The notes under the pieces are model-generated. The model had not been told where the DNA came from. It ran no database searches and saw nothing but the letters and a program-made list of their open reading frames with translations. The position numbers and the translations under genes were made by a program. Positions 36,301 through 44,392 of a stretch of DNA of 64,000 nucleotides are shown here, piece by piece. Every line of letters begins with the position of its first letter. Position 1 is the first letter of the stretch. Origin of the DNA: Cytomitobacter sp965233735 (GTDB lineage: Bacteria > Pseudomonadota > Alphaproteobacteria > CAJXXZ01 > 1604HC). The stretch lies in NCBI GenBank assembly GCA_965233735.1, contig OZ247501.1, positions 557,867 through 621,866 of the forward strand. Reading direction: 5' to 3'.

Positions 36301-38460
36301 GAAAAACATGAATTAATTTCTAATACAAGAAAATTAGTTTCTGAGTATCAAAAGCAATATATGGAAGGTATTATTACCAAGGGAGAGAGATATAATAAAA
36401 TCACAACTGCATGGTCTAAATGTGTTGATGAAGTTGCTGATTTGATGATGGATAGAATGTCTGCTATGAAAGACGGAAAATTAAACTCTGTTTATATGAT
36501 GTCTGATTCTGGAGCTAGAGGTTCTGCTATGCAAATTAGGCAGATTGCTGGTATGCGTGGATTGATTGCTAGAGCTGATGGATTTATTCAAGAAGAGCCT
36601 ATTGAAAATAGTTTCAAAGAAGGTTTGACAGTTCGTGAATACATGTTTGCGTCACAAGGTGCTCGTAAAGGATTATCTGATATGGCTCTTAAAACTGCTA
36701 ACTCTGGTTATTTGACAAGAAGATTAGTTGGAGTTGCGCAAGACTGCATTGTTCAGGGCGAGGACTGTGATACTTCAGAAGGAATAACTTTAAAAGCTAT
36801 AGTTCAATCTGGTAGAACTGTTGTTTCATTAAGTGATCAAATATATGGAAGGTTATTATCTAAAGATATAATTATAAGCGTTAAAAAAGACAACAAAAAA
36901 GAAAAAGTTGAAATAAATAGAAATACAATTATTACTAAAGAAATTGCACAATCTATTGAAAAATCAGGAATAGAAGAAATTGAAGTAAGATCTCCAGTTT
37001 GTTGTGCTAATTTGGATAGTACTGTTTGTATTAAGTGTTATGGTTATGATTTATCTAAATCTAAAATGGTTCAAGATGGAGAGTCAGTTGGTGTGGTAGC
37101 TGCTCAATCAATTGGAGAGCCTGGAACTCAGCTTACAATGCGTACTTTTCACTTTGGAGGAGCAGCTCAAAATATATCAGAAGATTCTTTTGTTGACTGT
37201 TCAGAAAAAGGAACTATTGTTTTAGGTCAAATTAAATTAATAAACAAGGGAAATCACTCTGTTGTAGTGAGCAGAAATAATGAAATCAAAATACAGTCTG
37301 AAAATAAATCATCAACATATGAAATTCCATATGGAGCTCATATATTTGCAAAAGATGGGGATCATATTGAAGCTGGAACAAGAATAGCAGAATGGGATCC
37401 TTACAACACTCCTATATTGGCTGAAATATCTGGTACTTTGATGTATAAAGATTTGATAGAAGGAATTTCTTTGAAAACTATTATAGATGAGTCTACAGGA
37501 TCAAAAAACTATATAGTGACTGATTGGTTGAAAGCATCTAAAAAAGCTAATTTGAAGCCTTTGATTAAAATTGTTTTGAATGATAGAGAGTATGAGTATC
37601 ATCTTGCCGTCAATGATGTTCTTGTTGTTTCTGATGGTGGTGAAATTGAAATTGGAGATGTGTTAATCACACGAAGCCAAAGTGCTGTTAAAACTAGAGA
37701 TATTGTTGGTGGTTTACCAAGAATTGAAGAATTGTTTGAAGCTAGATCTTCAAAATTAGTGGCTATGATTTCTGAGGAAGATGGTGTTGTTTCCTTTGGT
37801 AAAGATTATAGATCAAAGAAAAGATTGATAGTTAAATCTGGAGATAATGAAAGAGAATATAATGTTTCAAAAGATAGATATATTCTAGTTCAAAGTGGAG
37901 AATCAGTTAAAAAAGGTCAAATGTTAGTAGATGGTCACCTTTCTCATCATGATTTGTTAAGGATTCTTGGAATTGAAAATATGGCTCATGACTTTATAGA
38001 AGAAGTGCAACAAGTATATAGAATGCAAGGTATTACTATAAATGATAAACATATTGAAGTTGTTTTAAGAAGAATGTTAAGTCAGGGTGAAATTGTTGAC
38101 CCATCTTCAAGTACTTTTTTAACAGAAGATATAGTTGATATTAAAAAATTGAATGTTATAAATGAAATTTTACTTGAAAAAGGTCAAGCTCCAATTAGAT
38201 TTAGAAGAATTTTGCAAGGTATTACAAAAATATCTATTTGTGAGGGAAGTTCATTCTTATCATCTGCATCATTTCAAGATACAGCTAGGGTTTTGACAAA
38301 TGCAGCTCTATTTAATGATATAGATTGGTTGAGTGGAATTAATGAAAGCATTATGGCTGGATTATTGATTCCTGCTGGAACTGGAGCTTTTGTTAGAAGG
38401 CTAGAAAATGAATGGAAAGAAGAATTAAAACAGGAGTTTTTAAATGATTCAATTGCATAA
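30334..38460 (+). CDS. rpoBC: RNA polymerase beta and beta' subunits fused in one ORF (RpoBC)
   Basis: A single 2,708-residue frame contains a complete beta subunit followed by a complete beta' subunit. The RpoB part runs to about residue 1348 (RERSVLEARGLHATHYGRIC; GDKIAGRHGNKGVIAK; EMEVWALQGYGAAYTIRECL near the end). A linker of about 15-18 residues (34378-34430) carries no stop and no in-frame ATG. The RpoC part starts near residue 1366 (LRISIASPEKISQWSYGEVT), with the zinc ribbon ECLCGKFKK...VCEKCGV at about 1416-1435, the catalytic NADFDGDQM at about 1808, the second cysteine cluster CCANLDSTVCIKCYG at about 2225, and a normal C-terminus. Fusions of this kind are known in Helicobacter/Wolinella and Wolbachia. 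Purine-rich AAAAGGGG precedes the ATG. Confidence 0.97.
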   Translation: MSSVNESFARKSFSKINEKALLVADLIQLQKKSYGDFLQLDVLPEKRLHKGFQAVLKEFFPIVGLSGAVKLEFCEYSMGLPVFSASEAKRKGLTYSGVISILLRLIINDTDENGKSFVKDIREQSVYIGEIPFMTDAGTFIINGTERVVVSQMHRSPGMFLDIEKKTNVGHSYDIHTARIIPYRGSWIDMEFNSNNLINVRVDKNKKIPLLAFLMSLSETNESAKDPGMSKFEILSEFYTCIDFKIEGNGLSFDIEWDKWIGSKFLFDVLDGNNVVLKSGDVITPGFVKKVSKNATKSYYIDMESIDDVFLAQDLDEEIKIGSSVKDVFDQMVQKNFTSFKGIIIDGAKNTPYILDSVNAYDYKNRVEAMVVIYNAIRPGERVKIDVVYSLYRSMFSDSDYYTLSEVGRVKLNQKLGLDISLDHLTLTKRDVLEVVKQLIEFKKGNVGIDDIDSLVCRRVRSVGELVENQCRLAMGRFLKSVKDKMTGIDLDVIMPSDLIANSKSFTGVIREFFCTSQFSQFMDQTNPLSEISHKRRLSAFGPGGISRERSVLEARGLHATHYGRICPVETPEGQNIGLISSLSVFAKINKYGFIETPYYPVINGVVQSDVIFMSAAEDAKYVIAHADPDILDDNKIIATTVKCRHNHDYVVADPKDVQYIDVAPKQIISVASSLIPFVDHNDAGRALMGANMQRQAVPLIESESPLIGTGVERDIVKGSSVVVHARRSGVVVRVDSTTIMIKTDNDLDVYNLRKFEKTNDGTCVSQKSVVRVGQNVNEGDLIAEGPSMNKGDLALGKNVKIAFLSWRGGNYEDAVLISSKLANDFTSVHLEKYEISAREIKQGVEQITRDIPRVNEEFLRHLDESGIVNIGSNVKTGDVLVGRVTPKAEGPASADERLLRAIFGDRACDVKDSSLRVPPGVSGTVIDVRVFTRKGVEKNERAMLIDHELLVKLNDEKRIELNVLKDCFIDIVFGLLNGEVLKKSVGEFESGSKIDVNVLKSMDLASFANYVSNVSSEIKLTIEDYIRKIDLISKKFSKEEKKIHAGDELSSGVMVTVQVFLALRRKLQPGDKIAGRHGNKGVIAKVLNLEDMPYTEGGDNVDLIFSSLGISSRMNLGQILETHLGWASFHLGKKIDGMLSDIKSGQKSISDLRKFVDEIYDNNAKIQSKNDDEIIEFSSQLTDGVPFACPAFDGASSDDIGRMLKLAGCDSSGQEVLYDGYTGLPFDKKVTVGIMYIMQLHHFVDEKIHARSVGPYSLITQQPLGGKSNFGGQRFGEMEVWALQGYGAAYTIRECLNAKSDDPLGRMRVFEAVSQGYDVFDQPGIPESFRVLIYELRSLCLNVECLVCVDGKLVEQDITNLTTLDALRISIASPEKISQWSYGEVTRAETIHYRTLKPDPDGLFSARIFGPIKDYECLCGKFKKIRYRGIVCEKCGVEVTVSRVRRERMGHVDLAAPIAHMWFAKALPSRIGIMLDLSARDLESILNFEKYIVIEPATSPYSKGTLMNEIEYNAALNEYEDEGFEADTGAESLETLLKEIDLDEEINQITEELSENPNDFKRKKIIKKLKILEGFSKSNTRPELCIMRVLPVLPPELRPLVLLDGGRFASSDINDLYRRVINRNNRLKRLISLSAPLVILRNEKRMLQESVDALFDNGRKSRPISSPNSRRPFKSLSDSLKGKQGMFRQNLLGKRVDYSGRSVIVVGPELKLDQCGVPKEMALELFKPFVMARLDLRGFASSYKAAKHMIEHKRPEVWDVLDECIQDHPVLLNRAPTLHRLGIQAFNPILVEGKAIRLHPLVCTAYNADFDGDQMAIHIPLSVEAQIEARVLMMSTNCLLNPSNGKAIVKPSKDMVLGLYYLTLMNEGESQLLAKDIAEAEQAFENNMIKIGTPITTIIEEDGKSRKVVTTLGRLKLYEITPKHPKIGFDVVNKPLNTSSISELVELIYDHCDKEVSVPFLDAFMGLGFLYATMSGASFGKDDLIVPEEKHELISNTRKLVSEYQKQYMEGIITKGERYNKITTAWSKCVDEVADLMMDRMSAMKDGKLNSVYMMSDSGARGSAMQIRQIAGMRGLIARADGFIQEEPIENSFKEGLTVREYMFASQGARKGLSDMALKTANSGYLTRRLVGVAQDCIVQGEDCDTSEGITLKAIVQSGRTVVSLSDQIYGRLLSKDIIISVKKDNKKEKVEINRNTIITKEIAQSIEKSGIEEIEVRSPVCCANLDSTVCIKCYGYDLSKSKMVQDGESVGVVAAQSIGEPGTQLTMRTFHFGGAAQNISEDSFVDCSEKGTIVLGQIKLINKGNHSVVVSRNNEIKIQSENKSSTYEIPYGAHIFAKDGDHIEAGTRIAEWDPYNTPILAEISGTLMYKDLIEGISLKTIIDESTGSKNYIVTDWLKASKKANLKPLIKIVLNDREYEYHLAVNDVLVVSDGGEIEIGDVLITRSQSAVKTRDIVGGLPRIEELFEARSSKLVAMISEEDGVVSFGKDYRSKKRLIVKSGDNEREYNVSKDRYILVQSGESVKKGQMLVDGHLSHHDLLRILGIENMAHDFIEEVQQVYRMQGITINDKHIEVVLRRMLSQGEIVDPSSSTFLTEDIVDIKKLNVINEILLEKGQAPIRFRRILQGITKISICEGSSFLSSASFQDTARVLTNAALFNDIDWLSGINESIMAGLLIPAGTGAFVRRLENEWKEELKQEFLNDSIA

Positions 38461-38522
38461 TAGATTAAATTTTACAATTTTTTATTTAAATAGTACTATT
38501 AACATTAATATGGAGGAAAATT

Positions 38523-39440
38523 ATGTTTTTTAAAGTAATATCTTTATGTTTTCTAGTAAGTGTATCTAATGCAGATACTACTGCTCAAGATAGAGTGATA
38601 GCTAGGATTGGTGAAGAAAAAATAACTTATGGTGAAGTTATTTCTAAGTTGGTGCAAATGCTTTCAATGCAAGGAATTAGCATGCAACAATTTATAGAAA
38701 ATAGAAAGCCGGAAGAGTTAGATCAGATAATTAAAAAGCTTAGAGATTTGCTAATTGATCAAAAAGCTCTTTCCATTATTGCAAGTAGGAAAAAATATCA
38801 AAATAATCCTGCTTATCAAGAAAAGATTAATCAAACAATTAAATCAGCATCAATTCAATTTTATCATGAAGAAAAAACAAAAGAAGTAGAAAATGATAAC
38901 AGCAAAATTCAAGCTAAAATTATGGAAATCAAATCAAGATTACCAGAAACCAAGCAATTTTCAGGAAGAATTATAGTTGTTAATAAAAAATCTGATGCTG
39001 ATGGAATAATTAAAGCTTTGAATATTAGAGATAAATCTAAAAGTATTGATTCTGCTTTTATTGATTTGGGAAAAAAGTATTCCATTACTGATTATCAAGA
39101 AAATAAGGGTTATTTTTCTTTAAATGAAAATGAAATCATGCGTGAATATGGTAAGTCTTCTGTAGACTCTTTGAAATCAACAAAAGAAAATACAGTTAGC
39201 TCTGTTGTTGAATTTAAGTCATCATCTAAATTCAATGGTAAATATGGAGTGTTTTATGTTCAAAAAACTTCTATAGCTCCAAAGCCATCAGAAGAACAAA
39301 TAAAGCCTCATGCCATCAAGGAAATAGTTGCTGATGTTTTGAAAAAAGAAATTGATAAAGAAAAAAAATCCATAGAAATTAAAACATATGGAAAAGATGG
39401 ACTATTAGAAACAGAAGAAAGTGAAAAAGCTAAAAGCTAA
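38523..39440 (+). CDS. Secreted PpiC/SurA-like peptidyl-prolyl isomerase
   Basis: 305 residues. Signal peptide MFFKVISLCFLVSVSNADTT, then a SurA-type N-terminal helical region (VIARIGEEKITYGEVISKLV) and a degenerate parvulin-like domain (FSGRIIVVNKKSDADGIIKA...IDLGKKYSI...NKGYFSLNENEI, GKYGVFYVQKT). The C-terminus is lysine- and glutamate-rich. It probably acts as a periplasmic foldase for outer-membrane proteins. A TATGGAGGAAAA ribosome site precedes the ATG. It follows rpoBC after 60 bases. Confidence 0.75.
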   Translation: MFFKVISLCFLVSVSNADTTAQDRVIARIGEEKITYGEVISKLVQMLSMQGISMQQFIENRKPEELDQIIKKLRDLLIDQKALSIIASRKKYQNNPAYQEKINQTIKSASIQFYHEEKTKEVENDNSKIQAKIMEIKSRLPETKQFSGRIIVVNKKSDADGIIKALNIRDKSKSIDSAFIDLGKKYSITDYQENKGYFSLNENEIMREYGKSSVDSLKSTKENTVSSVVEFKSSSKFNGKYGVFYVQKTSIAPKPSEEQIKPHAIKEIVADVLKKEIDKEKKSIEIKTYGKDGLLETEESEKAKS

Positions 39441-39505
39441 AGTTAAATTTTTTTATTGAATTACCTTATTGATTTGTTATATTATTTTAATTAGAAAGGC
39501 TTATT

Positions 39506-40045
39506 ATGAGCAATTTAGCGCTGAAAAGAAACTATGTAAGTAAATTATCTTCTATAAGAGGTCGTCCTAAATCTTCAAAAGTTTGGGTTGGTCCAACACA
39601 AGAAACATTAAAAAAGAAATTAGATTTTGGATTGCAAGATGTTAGTATGCCTACTACAACATTATCTTCATTGTATGAATTATGTAAAATCTCAGATCAA
39701 GAATATGAAGCTGCAAAATTTTATGAAGAATTGGCTTACAAAGCATTGGGATATATGGGGTGCGCCCAAAAAAGAAGATCATCTTTAATGGTAGATTTAT
39801 CTAATGCTGGAACAGGTCAGCATGTGATTACTAGATCTAATCAAAAAGAAATAAAAAAATGGTTGAGAGTAAGGTCTATTTTAATGAATTATTCTAAGAA
39901 AGTTGATCAAGTTCTTTATGAAATATTAGTGCAAAATCGTATGGAAAAAACAGCAAAAAGAGACATAATTGAAAAATTCAAAGATGGATTGAATGTTCTA
40001 TATGAATATTGCTCTAAAGAAAAAATAAAATCTCCAATATATTGA
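39506..40045 (+). CDS. Conserved alphaproteobacterial protein, DUF6456-like
   Basis: 179 residues, basic and helical. The pattern LYELCKISDQEYEAAKFYEE and the following helices (KEIKKWLRVRSILMNYSKKV, VLYEILVQNRMEKTAKRDII) resemble the DUF6456 region seen in many alphaproteobacterial proteins with a possible DNA-binding role. This match is from memory of the family pattern and not verified. No signal peptide or membrane segment. A TTAGAAAGGC ribosome site precedes the ATG at 39506. Confidence 0.55.
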   Translation: MSNLALKRNYVSKLSSIRGRPKSSKVWVGPTQETLKKKLDFGLQDVSMPTTTLSSLYELCKISDQEYEAAKFYEELAYKALGYMGCAQKRRSSLMVDLSNAGTGQHVITRSNQKEIKKWLRVRSILMNYSKKVDQVLYEILVQNRMEKTAKRDIIEKFKDGLNVLYEYCSKEKIKSPIY

Positions 40046-40099
40046 TTTTATATAAATAATATCTACTAATAGAAAATTGCATCTGTTATTATATAAGTA

Positions 40100-40867
40100 A
40101 TGATGAGAAAAAATAAATTTGGAGTTAAGATTTATAAAGAAGATGCTTTTGAAAAAATGAAAAAAGTTGCATCTCTTGCCTCAAAAACCTTAGATTACTT
40201 AGAAACTATATTAGAGCCTAATATTACTACTCAATATATTGATGATATGTGTGTAGATTTTGTATCCAAAAATGGTGGAACTTTGACATGTAAAGGATAT
40301 CAAGGTTTTCCTAAATCTTTATGCACGTCTATTAATGAAGTTGCCTGTCATGGAATACCTGGAAAAACTAAGTTAAAAGAAGGAGATATTGTAAATTTAG
40401 ATGTAGTAGTAGAAATTGATGGGTGGCATGGAGATACTAGCAGAACTTATTCTATTGGTAAGGTATCAGAAAAGCATAGAAATCTTATTCAAATTGCAAA
40501 AGATGCAATGTATGTGGGTATTGAATCTGTTAAAGTTAATGGAACTTTTAATGATATTGGAAAAGCTGTATCTAAATATGTTAGCAAACAAAATGGTTTT
40601 GGATTAATAAGAGATTTTTGTGGTCATGGAATAGGAAACAAAATGCATGAGGAGCCTTTGGTTTTGCATTTTGAAATCAATGATGAAACATCAATAATTG
40701 AGCCTGGAATGTTTTTTACTATTGAGCCTATTATTTCTTCTGGATCTGTAAATGTTAAACAGTTAAGAGATGGATGGACTATGGTTACTAAAGATGGGAG
40801 TTATGCAGCGCAATTCGAACATACCATAGCAATTGGTTATGATAATAAAGTGCATATTTTAACATAA
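40100..40867 (+). CDS. map: Methionine aminopeptidase, type I
   Basis: Removes the start methionine from nascent proteins. 255 residues with all metal ligands recognisable: Asp in VNLDVVVEIDGWHGDTSRTY, His in FCGHGIGNKMHEEP and Glu in FFTIEPI and QFEHTIAI. There is no ribosome site; TATTAT (40087-40092) and TATAAG (40092-40097) lie directly before the ATG at 40100, so a leaderless message is possible. The stop is followed by radC after one base, an order also seen in Rickettsia relatives. Confidence 0.96.
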   Translation: MMRKNKFGVKIYKEDAFEKMKKVASLASKTLDYLETILEPNITTQYIDDMCVDFVSKNGGTLTCKGYQGFPKSLCTSINEVACHGIPGKTKLKEGDIVNLDVVVEIDGWHGDTSRTYSIGKVSEKHRNLIQIAKDAMYVGIESVKVNGTFNDIGKAVSKYVSKQNGFGLIRDFCGHGIGNKMHEEPLVLHFEINDETSIIEPGMFFTIEPIISSGSVNVKQLRDGWTMVTKDGSYAAQFEHTIAIGYDNKVHILT

Positions 40868-40868
40868 T

Positions 40869-41540
40869 ATGAATCATTCAACTGGTCATAGAAAGCGACT
40901 AAGAGAGAGATTTTTTGATTCTGATCAATCTAAATTCTCAGATTATGAATTAATTGAAATGTTATTGCATATTTCTCAACCAAGAAAGGATGTTAAGCCA
41001 TTAGCTAAGGATTTAATCTCTACATTCAATAGTTTTAGTGCTGTGATTAGTTCTGAGCAAGAAAAGCTGTCAAAAATAAAAGGCATGGGTCCAGTATCTA
41101 TAGCTATGTTTAAAGTTATACATGAATCTCTATGTAGATTACTAAAAGATGATTTCTCTGATCAGCCAATATTAAATACAGGAGAAAAAGTTATGGATTA
41201 TTGTAGAGCAAGAATGGCTTATTTAGATAAAGAACAATTTAGAGTTTTATTTTTAAATAAAAAAAATATACTAATTAGAGATGAAGTTCAACAAATAGGT
41301 ACAATTGATCACGCTCCAATTTATCCTAGAGAAATAATGCAAAGATCTTTAGAATTAGGTGCTTCAGCAATTATTTTGGTTCATAATCATCCTAGTGGAA
41401 ATTCGACTCCATCAAAAGCAGATATAACAGCAACATATCATGTAAGAGATGTTGCCAAGATGATGAATATTGATGTGCATGATCACTTGATTATAAGTAA
41501 AAAAGGATGCTTTTCGATGAGAGAGAGCAATATTTTATAA
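40869..41540 (+). CDS. radC: RadC-family JAB/MPN domain protein
   Basis: 223 residues. N-terminal helix-hairpin-helix-like part (LSKIKGMGPVSIAMFKVIHE) and C-terminal JAB/MPN+ metalloprotease-like domain with HNHPSGNSTPSKAD at about residue 172, preceded by the conserved EIMQRSLELGASAIILV. RadC proteins occur in most bacteria and their biochemical function is still unclear. Coupled to map (one base between stop and start) and followed by truA after four bases. Confidence 0.94.
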   Translation: MNHSTGHRKRLRERFFDSDQSKFSDYELIEMLLHISQPRKDVKPLAKDLISTFNSFSAVISSEQEKLSKIKGMGPVSIAMFKVIHESLCRLLKDDFSDQPILNTGEKVMDYCRARMAYLDKEQFRVLFLNKKNILIRDEVQQIGTIDHAPIYPREIMQRSLELGASAIILVHNHPSGNSTPSKADITATYHVRDVAKMMNIDVHDHLIISKKGCFSMRESNIL

Positions 41541-41544
41541 TAAA

Positions 41545-42282
41545 ATGTTTAGATATAAATTTACTATAGAATATGATGGGTCTGCTTCTGAAGTAGGTTG
41601 GCAATCTCAGCCAGAGAAAATTTCAATACAATCTATTTTATCTGATGCAGCAAAAAAATTATGTCAAAAAGACGTTGTTTTTCATGGAGCGGGTAGGACT
41701 GATAAGGGTGTTCATGCATATGGGCAAGTAGCTCATGCTGATTTTGTTAAAAAAATTCCTTTGCTGTCTTTGAAGCGAGGTATGAATTTTTATTTGCTTA
41801 ATAAAAGAGTTTCTATTAAAGAGGTTGAGCATGTTGAAAATGATTTTCATTCTAGATTTAATGCAAAATTGAAAAAATATAGATATGACTTATGCATTAG
41901 AGATTATCCTAATGTTTTGAATTTAAAAGTTTGGAAACTTCATAAATCATTAGATATTAATTTAATGAAAAAAGCATCGAATTTTTTATTAGGAGAACAT
42001 GATTTTACTAGTTTTAGAGACACTAACTGCCAAGCATTATCGCCTATAAGAAGCATTGAAAATATATATTTCGAAATCAAAGATGATATTGTTAGTGTTT
42101 TTTTTATTGCTAAATCTTTTTTGCATCATCAGGTTAGGGTAATGGTTGGCACCTTAGTAGATGTTGGAAAAGGGAGAATAGATTATGATATTAGAAATAT
42201 TTTAGAGTCAAAATGTAGGTGTGATGCTGGACCTACAGCTCCTGCATTAGGTCTTTTTTTAGAAAGCATAGATTTTGAATAA
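41545..42282 (+). CDS. truA: tRNA pseudouridine(38-40) synthase TruA
   Basis: Forms pseudouridine at positions 38-40 of tRNA anticodon arms. 245 residues with the start YKFTIEYDGSASEVGWQSQP, the catalytic motif GAGRTDKGVHAYGQVAH (Asp53) and FLHHQVRVMVGTLVDVGKG. The first conserved motif normally reads YDGTxFxGWQ; here it is YDGSASEVGWQ. It follows radC closely and ends four bases from the convergent pseudouridine synthase gene. Confidence 0.95.
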   Translation: MFRYKFTIEYDGSASEVGWQSQPEKISIQSILSDAAKKLCQKDVVFHGAGRTDKGVHAYGQVAHADFVKKIPLLSLKRGMNFYLLNKRVSIKEVEHVENDFHSRFNAKLKKYRYDLCIRDYPNVLNLKVWKLHKSLDINLMKKASNFLLGEHDFTSFRDTNCQALSPIRSIENIYFEIKDDIVSVFFIAKSFLHHQVRVMVGTLVDVGKGRIDYDIRNILESKCRCDAGPTAPALGLFLESIDFE

Positions 42283-42286
42283 TATT

Positions 42287-43114
42287 TTATTTTGCTAAAT
42301 TTATTTGATCAGGTAAAACTATATGTTGCATATGCTTCGGAAATGGGGCTCTAATAGATATTTTTTGTTTGTTTAATTTAAATGAAATTTCTTTGCAGTG
42401 TAATTGCATTTTTATATTTTCATCATTTCCATATCTATTATCACCTATAATTGGGTATCCAAAATGTATAGCATGTTTTCTTATTTGGTGTTTTTTTCCT
42501 GTTACTGGTCGAAATTCTGCAATGCTATGATTTTCATTTGTAGATAATATTTTATAATTAGTTACTAATTCTTTTCCTTCTTCTGTTGTTTGAATAGTTC
42601 CACAAGATAAATTAGTTTTTTCAATTGCAGCAATATATCTTTTATCCCATTCATGAATAGTTTCAGCAATTTGAGCTGCTGTTTCACGGTTCAAAGCAAA
42701 AAGTAATACTCCAGTTGTGCATTTATCTAACCTGTGGACTACATAACATCTCTTGTCTGTTTTTGCTAACCAGTTTTGCATCAAAAGAAAAACAGAATGA
42801 TATTTTTCTCCTTGTGACGATATATTATAAGGTTTATTAATTGCGCATATATTATTATCTTGATATAAAATCAAAGAAGGATCAATAATATCTTTTCTTG
42901 GGTCAAATACATTCATTTGTCTTGGAATTTTATCCCAAACAGAAATTGTATCACCAATAGACAACATTTGTTGTGGATTAGTTTTTTGATTGTTTAGTCT
43001 AATATCCTTAACTCTAATATATTTTTGTAATTCATTATAAGTAATGTTCATATAATGCTCTCTAAACCATTGTCTTACAGAAGAGATTTTATTTATTTTA
43101 TAATTTATTTTCAT
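42287..43114 (-). CDS. RluC/RluD-family 23S rRNA pseudouridine synthase
   Basis: 275 residues. N-terminal S4-like RNA-binding region (LQKYIRVKDIRLNNQKTNPQ), then the synthase domain with YVVHRLDKCTTGVLLFALNR (catalytic Asp130), and later FRPVTGKKHQIRKHAIHFGY followed by PIIGDNRYG. Most similar in pattern to RluC, which modifies positions 955, 2504 and 2580 of 23S rRNA, but RluD cannot be excluded. Divergent from rlpA, with which it shares a 35-base upstream region. Confidence 0.9.
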   Translation of the reverse strand: MKINYKINKISSVRQWFREHYMNITYNELQKYIRVKDIRLNNQKTNPQQMLSIGDTISVWDKIPRQMNVFDPRKDIIDPSLILYQDNNICAINKPYNISSQGEKYHSVFLLMQNWLAKTDKRCYVVHRLDKCTTGVLLFALNRETAAQIAETIHEWDKRYIAAIEKTNLSCGTIQTTEEGKELVTNYKILSTNENHSIAEFRPVTGKKHQIRKHAIHFGYPIIGDNRYGNDENIKMQLHCKEISFKLNKQKISIRAPFPKHMQHIVLPDQINLAK

Positions 43115-43149
43115 GCTTTACATCTATCTTTATGATATAATAACATATA

Positions 43150-43731
43150 ATGTTTTGGTTTGCTTTACTAGTAGGATTAATATTGCCTGGATGTGTGAAA
43201 AAATGGCAGGATGTTCCTGCAAGACACAGTGTTTCTTTAAAATCTTTATATAAAGGAAAAAAGGGTAATACCTATACTATTAAAAATAGTCAGGGTTCTT
43301 TTAAGGTTACAAAACAAACTACTTATTATTTAGATGAGTATGGAATTGCTTCATATTATGGAGATAAATTTCATTCTAGAAAAACAGCTAGTGGAATTAC
43401 ATACAATCAATGGGATATGACATCAGCTCATCCAACAATACCTTTGCCAGCCGTTTTGAAAGTTTCAAGAACTGATACAGGAAAATGCGTATATGTTCTT
43501 GCTATTGATAGAGGTCCATTCGTAAAAAAAGGTCCAAAAAGAGTGATCGATTTATCTAGAGGGGCTGCAAAAATCTTGGGAATGGAAAAACAAGGAATTG
43601 CTCCTGTTAGGGTTCAATGCATGGTCAGAGAAAGCAAAAAATTAAGAGAAGAATGGATTCCTCATAAGAAAAGAGGAAAAATTCCTTATAATTTAGCATC
43701 AAAATATATGAAGAAAAAATATAGTTGGTAG
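43150..43731 (+). CDS. rlpA: RlpA-like septal lytic transglycosylase, lipoprotein
   Basis: 193 residues. Lipoprotein signal MFWFALLVGLILPGC (lipobox LPGC) and the double-psi beta-barrel with GIASYYGDKFHSRKTASGIT and VLAIDRGPFVKKGPKRVIDL followed by SRGAAKILGM. The C-terminal SPOR domain of E. coli RlpA is absent; the tail is basic. It cleaves naked glycan strands in other bacteria, consistent with a retained peptidoglycan wall. TATAAT at 43136-43141 lies eight bases before the ATG, and there is no ribosome site. Confidence 0.92.
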   Translation: MFWFALLVGLILPGCVKKWQDVPARHSVSLKSLYKGKKGNTYTIKNSQGSFKVTKQTTYYLDEYGIASYYGDKFHSRKTASGITYNQWDMTSAHPTIPLPAVLKVSRTDTGKCVYVLAIDRGPFVKKGPKRVIDLSRGAAKILGMEKQGIAPVRVQCMVRESKKLREEWIPHKKRGKIPYNLASKYMKKKYSW

Positions 43732-43822
43732 TTGAATTGCTTTGAAAGCAGAACTTTTTTTTATAATAAGATTATAATCATAATTCTTTGATAAATACTT
43801 TATATGTGATATGTTTTCTTGA

Positions 43823-44392
43823 ATGTTTATAGTGTTTGAGGGAGTAGATGGAGTTGGCAAAAGTTCTCATATTAGAGGTATTGCTGACTTTATTTTAAAG
43901 ATGAATATTCCTCATATATGCACTAGTGAATTTAATGATGAGGCAATTGGAAAAAACTTAAGATATGTTTTGATGAATTGCGATTTGACAGGAGAAGAAG
44001 AAATCTTATTAATCAATGTAGTAAGATCTTATCATGCAAGAGAAACTTTATTGCCAGCTATTAATGCAGGTCAGTGGATTTTAATGGATAGATTTGTTGA
44101 GTCAACTTTTGCTTATCAGCATGGTGGAAAAGAGGTTCCATACTCAGTGGTAGAAAAATTAGTCAATTTGATTGATTTTCCAAAGCCAGATTTAACTATA
44201 CTACTAGATGGTGAAAATCATAGATTGAAGCCAAAAGATAAATTTGATGGAGCAGGGGCAGAATTCTTCAAAAGAGTAAATGATGTATATAATAAAAGAT
44301 TTAATGATCAAACATGGCGTAGGTATAATACTAATTTAGGGTATTCTGTTGTTCAAGATATGATACGAAAAGATATTAGAGAGAAAATATAA
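43823..44392 (+). CDS. tmk: Thymidylate kinase
   Basis: Phosphorylates dTMP to dTDP. 189 residues with P-loop FEGVDGVGKSSHI (residues 4-16), the DRFVESTFAYQ motif and the shortened lid region. Complements thyX and dcd in dTTP synthesis. Its stop overlaps the start of the next gene by one base, starting the tmk-holB-metG series common in alphaproteobacteria. Confidence 0.95.
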   Translation: MFIVFEGVDGVGKSSHIRGIADFILKMNIPHICTSEFNDEAIGKNLRYVLMNCDLTGEEEILLINVVRSYHARETLLPAINAGQWILMDRFVESTFAYQHGGKEVPYSVVEKLVNLIDFPKPDLTILLDGENHRLKPKDKFDGAGAEFFKRVNDVYNKRFNDQTWRRYNTNLGYSVVQDMIRKDIREKI

